The notes under the pieces were generated by a model, which worked only from the letters and a program-made list of their open reading frames with translations, had not been told where the DNA came from and made no database searches. Below, piece after piece: positions 1-8,789 of a DNA stretch of 64,000 nt. The position numbers and the translations under genes were made by a program. The number at the start of each line of letters is the position of its first letter. The first letter of the stretch is position 1. Origin of the DNA: FACHB-T130 sp042747725 (GTDB taxonomy: Bacteria > Cyanobacteriota > Cyanobacteriia > Cyanobacteriales > FACHB-T130); assembly GCF_042747725.1 (NCBI RefSeq), contig NZ_JBHZGO010000083.1:62001-126000 (forward strand), in the 5' to 3' direction.

Positions 1-999
1 CGTGTCAGGGCGAATCGTCCGCACTGGCGATGACATCAGTTCCCGTGCTGTCAGCGGCTGGGGAATTTGGTCTTTTAGCTGACTGACTAGCCGATCGAGA
101 GTTGCCTGGGTATCGACGCCACGCAGTGTCACCGACGCCGCCTGGGAATGCCCACCGCCACCCAACGGTTGAAACAATTCATTGAGATTGGTACCTTCAA
201 TGCGCGATCGCCCAATGACCGTGAATCGCTCCTCACCTCCATCCCCCACGGGATACGCCACTGCTAGTAATAAAGCATCGCTTTCGCCCAGATCGAGCAG
301 TCGAGTGGCAAGCGTTGACAAACCAGGAACGTAGTCAGAGGTTTTGAGCAGCACCCAAGAAACGTTATAGCCGCACGTTGTCGCTCTTTGCAAGTTGTCC
401 AGCGCTTCTGTCAAGAGTTCCTGCAATTGAGGAGATAAACCCGGCTCAACATAATCGGCAATTAAGCGCAAGCTTGCCCCTTGTTCCATTAACCAAGCCA
501 ACGCGATCGCATCTCTTGCCGTCGCCCCTTCATAAGTTAACGATCCCGTATCGACGTGGATTCCCAACGCCATCACGGTTGCCTCAGAAGGCGTCAGATG
601 GATGCCTTCTTGCTGGAGCTGCTCGGCAATCAGAGTGGTGGTTGCTCCTACCGGCTCAACTTGGGTGCGGGTAGCGGGGATATCTCCTTCCCCGTCTGGG
701 TGATGGTCGTAGACGACAACTTCCAATAAATCGGGCAAATCCAGCCATTCAGATGCCTTTCCCACGCGATCGCGCTTTTGAGTATCCACAACTGCAATCG
801 ACCGAATCTGCTTCGGGTTCACAGAGCGACGTTCAATCAGCGCATACTCATCTCGGTGCAACGCCAAAAAATCGCGCACCGCTGGATGGCAACCGCCGGT
901 CAGCACGACCCTAGATCCCGGCTGGAGACGGGTTAGCCCCACTGCCGCTCCCAAGGTGTCAAAGTCCGCTGTTGTATGGCACAAAATCAGATTCATCAT
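1..999 (-). CDS. DHH-family phosphoesterase with CBS domain, probably the cyanobacterial DHH/CBS/poly(A) polymerase protein (partial)
   Basis: The reading frame is open from ATG at 999 to the window edge: 333 codons, with the C-terminus missing. DHH motif I is HTTADFDTLG near the start, the DHH triad is in VVYDHHPDGEGD, and the DHHA1 glycine motif is LGGGGHSQAA at about residue 290. The last visible residues (ELMSSPVRTIRPDT) look like the start of a CBS domain. This order matches the long cyanobacterial proteins that continue into CBS and a tRNA nucleotidyltransferase/poly(A) polymerase head, but that part is outside the window. A second ATG at 996 is equally possible. Nucleic-acid processing is the family expectation; nothing here fixes the substrate. 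Confidence 0.8.
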   Translation of the reverse strand, partial: MMNLILCHTTADFDTLGAAVGLTRLQPGSRVVLTGGCHPAVRDFLALHRDEYALIERRSVNPKQIRSIAVVDTQKRDRVGKASEWLDLPDLLEVVVYDHHPDGEGDIPATRTQVEPVGATTTLIAEQLQQEGIHLTPSEATVMALGIHVDTGSLTYEGATARDAIALAWLMEQGASLRLIADYVEPGLSPQLQELLTEALDNLQRATTCGYNVSWVLLKTSDYVPGLSTLATRLLDLGESDALLLAVAYPVGDGGEERFTVIGRSRIEGTNLNELFQPLGGGGHSQAASVTLRGVDTQATLDRLVSQLKDQIPQPLTARELMSSPVRTIRPDT

Positions 1000-1000
1000 T

Positions 1001-1070
1001 ATTAGTCCTTAGTCATTAGTCCTTTGCCCACGATCCATAACCAATGACCCATGACGAATGACCAATGAGT
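1001..1070. repeat. Degenerate heptad repeat array, inverted halves
   Basis: The left half repeats ttagtc(c/a)tt-like heptads and the right half repeats their complement as aatgacc/atgacga. The array can therefore fold back on itself. It fills the gap between the DHH gene start and the psbZ leader. Related arrays occur at 1347-1432, 23851-23927 and 45280-45340. Confidence 0.7.
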
Positions 1071-1154
1071 GTCGATTTTTGATACGGTACTACTGTATAG
1101 AATTGCGGCTGAACTATTTCTAGCCAGCCCGTTGCTGTCTTGGGAGAAGAGAAA

Positions 1155-1343
1155 ATGACAATTTTATTTCAGTTGGTACTAGCTGCTTTAGTCTTTTTAT
1201 CATTCGTCATGGTCATTGGGGTTCCGCTTGCCTATGCCACTCCTCAGAACTGGGCTCAGTCTAAGCCGCTCCTTCTTTTAGGATCTGGGGTTTGGATTGC
1301 TCTGGTACTTCTGACAGGTGCCCTAAACTATTTAGTAGTTTAA
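1155..1343 (+). CDS. psbZ: Photosystem II reaction centre protein PsbZ (Ycf9)
   Basis: A 62-residue thylakoid membrane subunit of photosystem II that stabilises the core and its antenna contacts. The protein starts MTILFQLVLAAL and has two transmembrane helices (about 3-25 and 38-60) joined by the family loop YATPQNW. The frame can be extended upstream to a TTG at 1140, but 62 residues is the family length and a purine-rich ribosome site (gggagaagag) lies just before ATG 1155, so I chose that start. ribH follows on the same strand, a neighbourhood seen in other cyanobacteria. Heptad repeats flank the gene on both sides. Confidence 0.95.
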   Translation: MTILFQLVLAALVFLSFVMVIGVPLAYATPQNWAQSKPLLLLGSGVWIALVLLTGALNYLVV

Positions 1344-1346
1344 GGA

Positions 1347-1432
1347 TAGTCAGACTCAGTCATCGGTCAGGGGTCATTGGTCATCAGTCCACTGCACCCG
1401 ACTCAGGACTAAAGACAAATGACTGATGACTA
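1347..1432. repeat. Degenerate heptad repeat array between psbZ and ribH
   Basis: Left part: gtcat/ggtcat units (cagtcatcggtcag). Right part: atgact/atgac units (atgactgatgac). The two halves are mutually complementary and could form an imperfect hairpin. No coding potential. Confidence 0.65.
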
Positions 1433-1465
1433 AGAACAACTGGCAAAAAGCTTATATCTAAAATC

Positions 1466-2071
1466 ATGGCAGTTTTCGAGGGAACGTTTACTCAGACTCA
1501 ACCCCTGCGGTTTGCGATCGTCATCGGTCGCTTCAACGATCTGGTGACGACTAAACTATTGGAGGGGTGTCAAGATTGTCTGAAACGCCACGGTATCGAT
1601 GTCAATCCTCAAGGCACTCAAGTGGACTATGTTTGGGTTCCTGGGAGTTTTGAGGTGCCTTTGGTGGCTCACCAGTTGGCACTCACGCGCCGATATGATG
1701 CTGTGATTTGCCTGGGTGCAGTCATTCGGGGTCAAACCCCCCACTTTGATTATGTCGCCTCGGAAGTCTCCAAGGGAATTGCCAACGCTGGGTTTCAAAC
1801 GGGTGTGCCGATAATTTTTGGCATTCTGACGGTAGATACGATGCAACAAGCCTTGGAAAGAGCTGGCATCAAGAGTAACCACGGCTGGGACTATGCGATG
1901 AATGCCCTAGAGATGGCAAGCTTGATGCAGCAGCTCAAAGGGAATACAGGTGCTGCACCCTACGGTAATAATGCGGTTCATACGGTGACAACTCAAGCGC
2001 TGCCAGTTTCGCCGAACTTGGCGATTTCTCCAGATTCAGCAGTTGAACGCAACGCATCTGATTCTCTTTGA
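1466..2071 (+). CDS. ribH: 6,7-dimethyl-8-ribityllumazine synthase
   Basis: Penultimate step of riboflavin synthesis: condenses 5-amino-6-ribitylaminouracil with 3,4-dihydroxy-2-butanone 4-phosphate. Visible motifs are GRFNDLVT near the N-terminus, VWVPGSFEVP, the CLGAVIRGQTPHFDYV segment with its catalytic histidine, and PIIFGILTVDT. At 201 residues it is about 40 longer than a typical lumazine synthase. The extra C-terminal residues (from about 160) are rich in Ala, Asn, Ser and Thr and look disordered. The gene lies 122 bp after psbZ, separated by a heptad array. Identity is secure; the tail has no assigned role. Confidence 0.96.
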   Translation: MAVFEGTFTQTQPLRFAIVIGRFNDLVTTKLLEGCQDCLKRHGIDVNPQGTQVDYVWVPGSFEVPLVAHQLALTRRYDAVICLGAVIRGQTPHFDYVASEVSKGIANAGFQTGVPIIFGILTVDTMQQALERAGIKSNHGWDYAMNALEMASLMQQLKGNTGAAPYGNNAVHTVTTQALPVSPNLAISPDSAVERNASDSL

Positions 2072-2089
2072 TCGTTGCACTGAATGCAG

Positions 2090-2108
2090 GGGCGGGGTTT
2101 TCCCGCCC
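2090..2108. terminator. GC-rich hairpin between ribH and serS
   Basis: Stem gggcggg/cccgccc around a short T-rich loop, between the convergent 3' ends of ribH and serS. It probably acts as a shared terminator, though no long T-run follows. Confidence 0.4.
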
Positions 2109-2182
2109 AAAGTCGGTAAGCCAGGAAGATTTATTTCTCGTCTTTCATCCCACCCTTTGGGAAGGGCAAAGCCTGACATTCT

Positions 2183-3475
2183 TCATCCTTTACCTAGCAC
2201 TTCTCGTCCCAGGTAAGGTTGCAGCGCTTCTGGTATCTTGACGGTGCCATCTGGTTGTTGATAGTTCTCCAGAATTGCTGCCATCGTGCGCCCGATTGCT
2301 AATCCGGAACCATTCAACGTGTGGACAAATTGGGTTCCTTTCTTTCCAGCTTCTTTGAAACGAATGCTGCCGCGTCGCGCCTGAAAATCCATAAAGTTGG
2401 AGCAGCTAGAAATCTCGCGGTATTTCCCAGCCGAAGGTAGCCATACCTCCAGGTCATAGCACTTTGCTGCCCCAAACCCTAAATCCCCAGTGCATAACTC
2501 AATGACGCGATAAGGCAACTTCAAAGCCTGTAAAATTGCCTCGGCATTTTGTACCAGCGATTCATGCTCTGCGGGTGAATTGTTGGGATGGACAAGTTTC
2601 ACCAACTCGACTTTATTAAACTGGTGCAGTCGAATTAGCCCCCGCGTGTCTCGTCCGTAGCTACCCGCTTCCCGGCGAAAACAGGGAGTATAGGCACAGT
2701 GATAGATAGGCAGCTGCGACGCCTCCAAGATTTCATCTCGATAGAGATTCGTCACCGGCACTTCAGCGGTGGGAGCTAGCCACAAGTCATCTTGAGCGCA
2801 TTTGAAGCTTTCGTCGGCAAATTTGGGCAGCTGGCTTGTGGCGGTGAGAGATTTGCTGTTGATCAGAAAGGGGGGAATGACTTCTACATATCCAGCAGCG
2901 ATTTGCCGGTCGAGCATGAAGCTAATTAAAGCTCTTTCCAAGGCAGCACCGGCACCGATTAGCGTGACAAAACGACTTTGTGCAACTTTAGCGGAGCGCT
3001 CAAAGTTAAGAATTCCCATTTGTTCGCCGATTTCCCAGTGGGGAAGAATTTCGGAGTTTTGAGGCAAGTATTCATCCCCCCAGCGGCGGACTTCTACATT
3101 CTCTTCTTCACTTTTACCAATGGGTGTGGACTGACTGGGTAAGTTAGGAAACGATAACAAGAGTGCTTCTAACTCGGCTTTCAGGTTTCTTTCTTGTGGT
3201 TCTAGTTCGGCAATCTGGGTTTTGATTTGGTTGCCTTCTTCCCGCAACGCTTGGATTTCTGAGCCGTTGGGATCGCTACCCGATTTAATTTTTTGACCGA
3301 CTAATTTGCCGATTTCGTTCCCACGAGCTTGGAGTTGACTTCGCTTTGCTTCCAGTTCCCGTTGCTGCTGGTCTAGCTGCAAAATCGGCTGTATGTCATA
3401 TTGCCCGATCCCGCGACGATTCAGGCGCTCTTGTACACCTTCTGAATTTTCCCGTATCTGCTTGAGGTCTAGCAC
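2183..3475 (-). CDS. serS: Seryl-tRNA synthetase
   Basis: Charges tRNA-Ser (and tRNA-Sec where present) with serine in the cytoplasm. It has 430 residues, the usual class II SerRS length. Residues 1-110 form the N-terminal coiled-coil tRNA-binding arm (LDLKQIRENSEGVQERL, rich in Q/E/K). The catalytic core carries class II motif 2 (CFRREAGSYGRDTRGLIRLHQF) and motif 3 (LNGSGLAIGRTMAAILENYQ). TAEVPV for serine recognition is also present. It is monocistronic and converges on ribH. Confidence 0.98.
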   Translation of the reverse strand: MLDLKQIRENSEGVQERLNRRGIGQYDIQPILQLDQQQRELEAKRSQLQARGNEIGKLVGQKIKSGSDPNGSEIQALREEGNQIKTQIAELEPQERNLKAELEALLLSFPNLPSQSTPIGKSEEENVEVRRWGDEYLPQNSEILPHWEIGEQMGILNFERSAKVAQSRFVTLIGAGAALERALISFMLDRQIAAGYVEVIPPFLINSKSLTATSQLPKFADESFKCAQDDLWLAPTAEVPVTNLYRDEILEASQLPIYHCAYTPCFRREAGSYGRDTRGLIRLHQFNKVELVKLVHPNNSPAEHESLVQNAEAILQALKLPYRVIELCTGDLGFGAAKCYDLEVWLPSAGKYREISSCSNFMDFQARRGSIRFKEAGKKGTQFVHTLNGSGLAIGRTMAAILENYQQPDGTVKIPEALQPYLGREVLGKG

Positions 3476-3625
3476 AGATTTTTTCCAGCTTTTTTTGCCA
3501 ATAAATCAGAATACACTGCGATCGCGCGATCGGATGATACAGCCGGATGATACAGCCGCTAGTCCGGATGCGCTCTCAGCCTTCTTTGCTTGCTGATGCC
3601 GCAATCTTTCGACCCTTCGCCTTTG

Positions 3626-4219
3626 TTACTGTCGGTTGATGCGACTATATAACCACAAGGAAACCACAATCCCGGCAAAGTGAGCGGTAATTGTATGCGT
3701 ATTCGCCAGCACCACAAAAATATCTAAGGGTTGAATCAACCGATTAATAAATTGGGGATCGTAGATTGCTACCCCACCTTGAGCTTGAGCCAGCGACTTT
3801 GCCAACAGAGTGCCGGTAATCGCTTCTGCGCCCAAAACTGCCAGCAACAATCCCCCTAAACTGACGAGTAATCCAAACCTTAAAACTTTAATCGTATCTG
3901 CCTTTTTCGGGCGGAGGTTGGGATTAGAATCTTTTAGCTGTATGCCCAAACGGGTGTAACGCCAAGCTTGATAAACGCTGAAATACAGCACTAAAAGACC
4001 GCAAACTGCAAAAAATATACTGCCACTCGTCCCTGGACTAGCAGCGGCAGCGCCACTGGCACGCGGCTGGGCAGCGGGGATGGCAAACAAGAAAATTATG
4101 GTTGAAACAACGGCTAGGACTAACTGAACCCAGAAGCCAATCCAGCCAGTTATCCGAAAAGCGCCAGCGATTCGCTGTAGAGCTGAAGGAACGGGAGATG
4201 AATCAAACTGTTCTCGCAT
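3626..4219 (-). CDS. DUF3611 family membrane protein
   Basis: A 197-residue protein with four predicted membrane segments: about 25-48, 70-92, 112-135 and 165-195. It ends TAHFAGIVVSLWLYSRINRQ. The N-terminus (PSALQRIAGAFRITGWIGFW) fits what I remember of DUF3611, a family of cyanobacteria and chloroplasts without an agreed function. The loop after the first helix is Ala/Ser/Gly-rich. It stands alone between serS and an oppositely oriented NTF2-like gene. The family call is from memory; function is unknown. Confidence 0.7.
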   Translation of the reverse strand: MREQFDSSPVPSALQRIAGAFRITGWIGFWVQLVLAVVSTIIFLFAIPAAQPRASGAAAASPGTSGSIFFAVCGLLVLYFSVYQAWRYTRLGIQLKDSNPNLRPKKADTIKVLRFGLLVSLGGLLLAVLGAEAITGTLLAKSLAQAQGGVAIYDPQFINRLIQPLDIFVVLANTHTITAHFAGIVVSLWLYSRINRQ

Positions 4220-4334
4220 AAATTGATTTTAAATCGGTTTAATTCCGGATTTATCTATAAACAGAGCGTTTTGTTGAACAAGTAATGCAATCCCAAATTT
4301 ATACGGTAATCTTCCTAACCACCAGTTTGAGGCA

Positions 4335-4949
4335 ATGGGGCAGCAAAATTCAAATATGTTTAACCTCTGGAGAACTTTTAACCCAAGGTCGCCGTCTTTC
4401 TTTCGAGAGCAGGCTTCTGATTTACTTGGCTTTGATGACGACCTGCCATTTCCAGAGCAGCCCTCTCGAAGTGGAAGCAGCATGATGAAATTCCGGCGAC
4501 CGAATCTCAGGCAGCATTTACTCTGTGTCGCTTATGCAGTTGCTTTGGTGGGGAGTTTGGCAATCTATCAAAGGACGGTGATGCCGAAACCGCTTTCGGT
4601 GGCGCAAAAACATTGGGCAGCGATCGCTACCGAAAACCCGGAGCGTACAATCACCCAATACAGTGACAATGCCATTTTAATGCGCTCCTATGGCGCGCTG
4701 GATGAAGTCTACCAGGGGAAATCCATCTACCCAGCTTGGCAAGAATTCTTCTCAAAGTACAAAATTCAAGATTTCCAGGTTGTTAAACAACAGCAGCGCG
4801 ATCGCGCAGTCGCAGCGGTCATCACGATCTATGCCCAGTCCAAGCACGGAACCCCTGTGGTTCTGTCGCTTTCCTACCAAGTGCAATTTGATCGGGATGG
4901 CAAAATTATCCGTGAAGTCTGGCAGACCAACCCAGAATTGAGTGTCTAA
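4335..4949 (+). CDS. Membrane-anchored NTF2/SnoaL-like protein
   Basis: A 204-residue protein. After about 65 polar residues comes one hydrophobic segment (about 66-82, HLLCVAYAVALVGSLAIY), then a roughly 110-residue domain with the look of a SnoaL/NTF2-like fold: AQKHWAAIATENPERTITQYSDNA, a DEVYQGKSIYPAWQEFF helix and a strand-rich end. It probably faces the lumen or periplasm. The ribosome site before ATG 4335 is weak; an internal Met-Met pair at about residue 50 could be the real start. No ligand or enzyme activity can be assigned. Confidence 0.6.
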   Translation: MGQQNSNMFNLWRTFNPRSPSFFREQASDLLGFDDDLPFPEQPSRSGSSMMKFRRPNLRQHLLCVAYAVALVGSLAIYQRTVMPKPLSVAQKHWAAIATENPERTITQYSDNAILMRSYGALDEVYQGKSIYPAWQEFFSKYKIQDFQVVKQQQRDRAVAAVITIYAQSKHGTPVVLSLSYQVQFDRDGKIIREVWQTNPELSV

Positions 4950-5130
4950 AATTGATGGTATCGTTCTGTTATTTTGCTATTGACATCACACGCTGCTTTT
5001 GATCGTTCGCGGTCTCAGTACAGCAGTGATAGAAGCGTTATTTCGGGTGTGTTTTCTGATTGATAAAGGCATCGTTAGTTTGGGGAAACCGATCCTAATC
5101 CAATTTGTTTGGCTGGGAGTTCAGTGAATT

Positions 5131-5490
5131 ATGCAGATGAAATTTGAGGATATTTATCAGTTTTTTCAAGACCCTCCTCCCACTTATCTCAACAAGGAAC
5201 TAGCGGTGTGTTATGTCCTTTCAGTTTTGATGAGTGGAGAATCCTACGGAACAGAACTCATCGGGCGACTAGAGAGTGAATATCCCACCTATCGGCTTTC
5301 TGATACCGTCTTATACAGCGCCTTAAAATTTCTTGAAGACCAAGCCGCTATCACGGGTTATTGGAAAAAAGTGGAAGGGAGAGGAAGACCTCGTCGAATG
5401 TATCAAATTCGCCCAGAGTGTCTGGAACAGGCTCAGAACCTGGCTCGTCTTTGGGACGAGTATACAATGAGAGACTCTCAAGCCATCTGA
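5131..5490 (+). CDS. PadR family transcriptional regulator
   Basis: A 119-residue winged-helix DNA-binding protein. The PadR signature is clear: YVLSVLMSGESYGTELIGRLE (helix), LSDTVLYSALKFLEDQ (recognition helix and dimer interface), then the wing EGRGRPRRMYQI. It lies about 100 bp upstream of the CCB-like membrane gene on the same strand and may be cotranscribed with it. PadR proteins usually repress their own operon, but no operator is evident. The inducer is unknown. Confidence 0.88.
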   Translation: MQMKFEDIYQFFQDPPPTYLNKELAVCYVLSVLMSGESYGTELIGRLESEYPTYRLSDTVLYSALKFLEDQAAITGYWKKVEGRGRPRRMYQIRPECLEQAQNLARLWDEYTMRDSQAI

Positions 5491-5591
5491 GCCAATCCCA
5501 AAGGAAGCTCTCTTGCGATAGGCTATAGGTTATAGGCGATCTTGTATCTATTGGACAAGAGCCTATTTTCCATTGCCCTATCTAGAAATTC

Positions 5592-6125
5592 GTGAATACG
5601 ACAATTCTCTTTTCAACATTTCTGCTAACACTGTTGTTAGCAGTAGGTCTATTTTTCTTTATTCGAGCCTCCGCTAAAGACCGAACGCAACAAGTGAAAC
5701 TGATTGCGGAGCAACCAGAAGAATCGATTTTAATTCAATTGCAGCAGTATTTCGATCGTCGTGCCTACCGGATTGCTGCGGTGGATGCAAAGCAAAATCA
5801 AGTTACATTCCAAGGATTTGTCCGCCCCAGCTGGTTTTTGGCAATTTTTCTGAGCTTGTTAGCTTTTTGTGGCTTTCTTTGTTTGGCACTCGTTTTAGCA
5901 ATACTATTTCCCCAGTTAGCTAGAATTTTTCTAGGTTTGGTTCTCCTTTCACCAGCAGCTGGCGTTTTTTACTGGAAAAAAGCTGGACGCAGCGAACAGG
6001 TTTCCCTGAAGGTGGAAGCATTCGCAGGTGTCGAAAAAGAGACAAGAAGTTTAATTACTGTCATCGCCCATCGTGATGAATTGGCTCAATTGCAACACGA
6101 ACTCCAATTAAAGCCTTGCGAATGA
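5592..6125 (+). CDS. Cofactor assembly of complex C subunit B (CCB)-like membrane protein
   Basis: A 177-residue protein starting with GTG at 5592. It has an N-terminal membrane helix (about 4-24, STFLLTLLLAVGLFFFIRAS), a soluble stretch, two closely spaced helices (about 82-120) and a C-terminal soluble part. The start and the FIRASAKDRTQ motif fit the cyanobacterial and chloroplast family that attaches heme ci to cytochrome b6 of the b6f complex. That role is family knowledge recalled from memory. It shares a strand with the PadR gene upstream. Confidence 0.65.
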   Translation: MNTTILFSTFLLTLLLAVGLFFFIRASAKDRTQQVKLIAEQPEESILIQLQQYFDRRAYRIAAVDAKQNQVTFQGFVRPSWFLAIFLSLLAFCGFLCLALVLAILFPQLARIFLGLVLLSPAAGVFYWKKAGRSEQVSLKVEAFAGVEKETRSLITVIAHRDELAQLQHELQLKPCE

Positions 6126-6220
6126 CGACTTTCCCGCTAAAAATCCCAAAATATAGTCAGTCTGCGAATCAAAAAAAGTTTTAATTAAAAGGAAAAATTC
6201 AAAATTTCTCCTGAAAACAA

Positions 6221-6246
6221 TAGGGGCGGTTCGCAAACCGCCCCTA
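6221..6246. terminator. Perfect 11-bp hairpin between convergent genes
   Basis: taggggcggtt/aaccgccccta with a 4-nt loop, between the 3' ends of the CCB-like gene and the DUF3155 gene. T-containing stretches lie on both sides, so it could terminate in both directions. It resembles the GTAGGGGC-type palindromes at 8559-8587 and 22728-22755, so it may instead be a repeat family member. Confidence 0.5.
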
Positions 6247-6279
6247 CAACCGAGTTTTCACGTTTAAATGCCTAAAACT

Positions 6280-6600
6280 TCAGCTGCTACGAACAGCGGC
6301 AACGGTAGGCTTTTCCACACTATTGTCGATTATCCTAAGGCTAGGAAACAGAAAATGATTTTCTTCAACGTATTGGGCACCAAATAGCCCCTTTTCCGCC
6401 CAAAAGTACCGATCTGTGGTGTGTTCGTTCCGCTTCACGAGCAGCAAAGCGGGCGGAAGGATTCCCTCGGTTTGAATAAACTTTCGCGCGGCGGTGACTG
6501 GTTTATCTTCGCCGCTTTCAATACTATACTGAGGGACATGCTCTAAAATTCTACGTCCTTCCTGGCGACGGCGACTTTTCCGCTTGCGTCTTCTAGCCAA
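6280..6600 (-). CDS. DUF3155 domain-containing protein
   Basis: A 106-residue protein with a very basic N-terminus (MARRRKRKSRRRQEGRRI), then a compact domain (VPQYSIESGEDKPVTAARKFI ... RYFWAEKGLFGAQYVEENHFLFPSL). This pattern is highly conserved in cyanobacteria under the name DUF3155, as I recall it. The Arg/Lys-rich start suggests contact with nucleic acid, which is inference. It stands alone with a hairpin terminator candidate just downstream. Confidence 0.72.
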   Translation of the reverse strand: MARRRKRKSRRRQEGRRILEHVPQYSIESGEDKPVTAARKFIQTEGILPPALLLVKRNEHTTDRYFWAEKGLFGAQYVEENHFLFPSLRIIDNSVEKPTVAAVRSS

Positions 6601-7038
6601 CCTCCTTACCTCCTCTTTAAATCTGACAGTTGTAATGATAGATACAAAAACCGTCGCAAGTATATCGGTTTGAGTTCAAAATATCAACCGCTTTTTACGG
6701 ATTGATACAAATATTACAGATATCAGAAATCAAAATAGGACAGCAGCAGAACGGGCAATAGACGCTATATATGCAAGCTTGTCCAAACTAGAGCCTAGAT
6801 GTAGCGTAGAAAGCGCTATATTCCTTCAGTCTTGACAAAATTTAGCCAGTTTGGAAGCAGTTTTGTAACCAAACTATCATAAGAGATCGCTAAAATTTTT
6901 GTAATAAAAAGAAACAAAAATGAGGTCTTTGCACGACCTTTGCCGCTTCAGCGCCATTGCGTGCCAGGAGCGACGAAAGAAAACTCGACCCGATTAATGC
7001 AATTCTCCTCGCTGTCAAGTACCCAAGTATAAGCGAAT
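6601..7038. other. Gene-free AT-rich interval
   Basis: 438 bp between the divergent starts of the DUF3155 gene and the GAF histidine kinase. It should hold both promoters. I see no convincing ORF, RNA gene or strong hairpin in it. Confidence 0.5.
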
Positions 7039-8538
7039 GTGTCTATGTCTACCAGTTCAGAATTCGTAACTTTGTGCCAATCACAAGTAGCACTATTAAC
7101 TCAAGGACTGGGAGCTGCCTTGAGTGTTGTGTATTTAACGGAAGAACTGGTAGAGGGCGTCCCAACTAAGCTAAGGCCGGTTGTTGCTTACCCACAGACA
7201 GCGGTGGAATGGGAAACGGATGAGGCTTCGGCTCTGGGATTTTCCGATCGACCGCTGGCATCAATTCCTCGGTTACTGTCAGCGGCACAGTCTCCGGTTC
7301 CTCAGAAGTCCGATGATGTTTCTGAGAAGGGTTCAACGGAATCGGCTGCTGAAGTCGGAAAAGAAGAGACCATTGATGAATTGCGGGCAAACACGGGGAC
7401 ATCGCCCCTCCAGCGATCGCTCTTCGCCTATGCCGCCCTGAGTGGCTCCCCCTTGCAAATTGTGGTGCCTTTGTTGCATGAAGGTGTGGTGATGGGGTTG
7501 CTGGTGACGGCTCGTGAAGATAGACCGTGGAACCAGCGAGAACGAACCGCGATTGAACGGATTGCCGATACACTAGCGATCGCCTGTATTCTGGATCGGC
7601 GTTCTCAATGGTTTGAGCAGCAACTGAGGACTCATCGGCGTCTTCAGGCTCAACAGCGCGATCTCATGGACGATCTGATACACCAGTTTCGCAATCCCAT
7701 GACCGCCTTACGGACGTTTGGCAAGTTGCTCCTCAGACGACTGCTACCCGGAGATGCGAACCGCGAAGTTGCCAACAGTATCGTGCGCGAAAGCGATCGC
7801 CTGCAAGAGTTGCTTCTACAGTTCGATCGGGCAGTTGATATAAATGAAGGAGAGTTGGTGCCTTCTACCTTGCAAATCGCGGATCGTTCCTACGATGCAG
7901 TGCCCGTGCCAATTGCCCCGTCTTGTCCGCTTCCCCCTTCATGTGAAGACTTAGGATATCCCAACTCTCCCGCCGGGTTGCAACCTCAGACGATTCCGAC
8001 GAGAGCGCTGATGCTGGAATCTTGCTCGGTAGCTGAAGTCTTAGAACCGTTAGTGGTGACATCCAGCGCTCTAGCCCAAGAAAAAAATCTGGATTTATTG
8101 GCAGAAATTCCCCCCAATTTGCCACCAGTACAAGCCAATGCGAAAGCGCTGCGCGAGGTGTTGAGCAATCTGATCGACAATGCCTTGAAATATACCCCAG
8201 CGGGTGGGCAAGTTTACATTCATGCCGGAAATCGACGACAAACATCTCAAGGGGATTTTCAGGCGATCGCAATTAGCGATACTGGTCCTGGCATTCCCGT
8301 GCAAGATAAAGAGCATTTGTTTGAGCGACATTACCGAGGCGTCCAGGCAGAAACTGAGATTCCGGGGAGTGGATTGGGTTTAGCGATCGCGCGAGATTTG
8401 GTAGAACAAATGCAGGGCGAAATTGAAGTGATTAGCCCCGCCGAACGCAACTGGCTCGATCGTAGTATCCCGCACACTCAAGGACAGGGAACGACATTTA
8501 TTGTCTGGTTACCAACTGAAGGCTCAAAGATCGATTAG
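7039..8538 (+). CDS. GAF domain sensor histidine kinase
   Basis: A 499-residue cytoplasmic two-component sensor without membrane helices. Residues about 8-185 form an N-terminal GAF domain interrupted by a charged insertion (about 85-120). The phosphoacceptor is His215 in IHQFRNPMTALRTF. The ATPase domain has the N box LSNLIDNALKYTPAGG, G1 AISDTGPGIP and G2 GSGLGLAIARDL. A variable Pro-rich linker (about 280-330) joins the two halves. The frame opens with GTG at 7039; ATG at 7045 is an equally good start. No response regulator lies next to it, so the partner is elsewhere. GAF ligand unknown. Confidence 0.88.
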   Translation: MSMSTSSEFVTLCQSQVALLTQGLGAALSVVYLTEELVEGVPTKLRPVVAYPQTAVEWETDEASALGFSDRPLASIPRLLSAAQSPVPQKSDDVSEKGSTESAAEVGKEETIDELRANTGTSPLQRSLFAYAALSGSPLQIVVPLLHEGVVMGLLVTAREDRPWNQRERTAIERIADTLAIACILDRRSQWFEQQLRTHRRLQAQQRDLMDDLIHQFRNPMTALRTFGKLLLRRLLPGDANREVANSIVRESDRLQELLLQFDRAVDINEGELVPSTLQIADRSYDAVPVPIAPSCPLPPSCEDLGYPNSPAGLQPQTIPTRALMLESCSVAEVLEPLVVTSSALAQEKNLDLLAEIPPNLPPVQANAKALREVLSNLIDNALKYTPAGGQVYIHAGNRRQTSQGDFQAIAISDTGPGIPVQDKEHLFERHYRGVQAETEIPGSGLGLAIARDLVEQMQGEIEVISPAERNWLDRSIPHTQGQGTTFIVWLPTEGSKID

Positions 8539-8558
8539 GAAGTTTGATCCATGTTCCC

Positions 8559-8587
8559 GTAGGGGCATTTCTTGTGAGTGCCCCTAC
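8559..8587. repeat. GTAGGGGCA-type palindrome
   Basis: gtaggggca/tgcccctac with an 11-nt loop. It is bracketed by two imperfect copies of about 28 nt (8523-8550 and 8593-8620) that both end ggaagtttgatcc; the left copy includes the stop codon of the histidine kinase. Confidence 0.6.
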
Positions 8588-8667
8588 TCAAAGCTCAAAG
8601 GTCGCTCTGGAAGTTTGATCCGCAGTGTGGCACAAATAAACGTCAGAAAAGCCTTTCGCACTAAAAA

Positions 8668-8691
8668 CCCGATTTCTGGGAAGAAATCGGG
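8668..8691. repeat. CCCGATTTCT hairpin
   Basis: Perfect 10-bp stem cccgatttct/agaaatcggg with loop ggga, between the convergent histidine kinase and SLH genes. A T-run follows at about 8707-8715 on the plus strand, so it may contribute to termination of the kinase transcript. Confidence 0.5.
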
Positions 8692-8789
8692 CGCGAGAAA
8701 ATGCCTATTTTTTTGTACCTATCTGCTTAAAGGATGAAGCAATCAGCGGTCATCTGAAATTACACACTGCACACTTCATCCGACAAATA

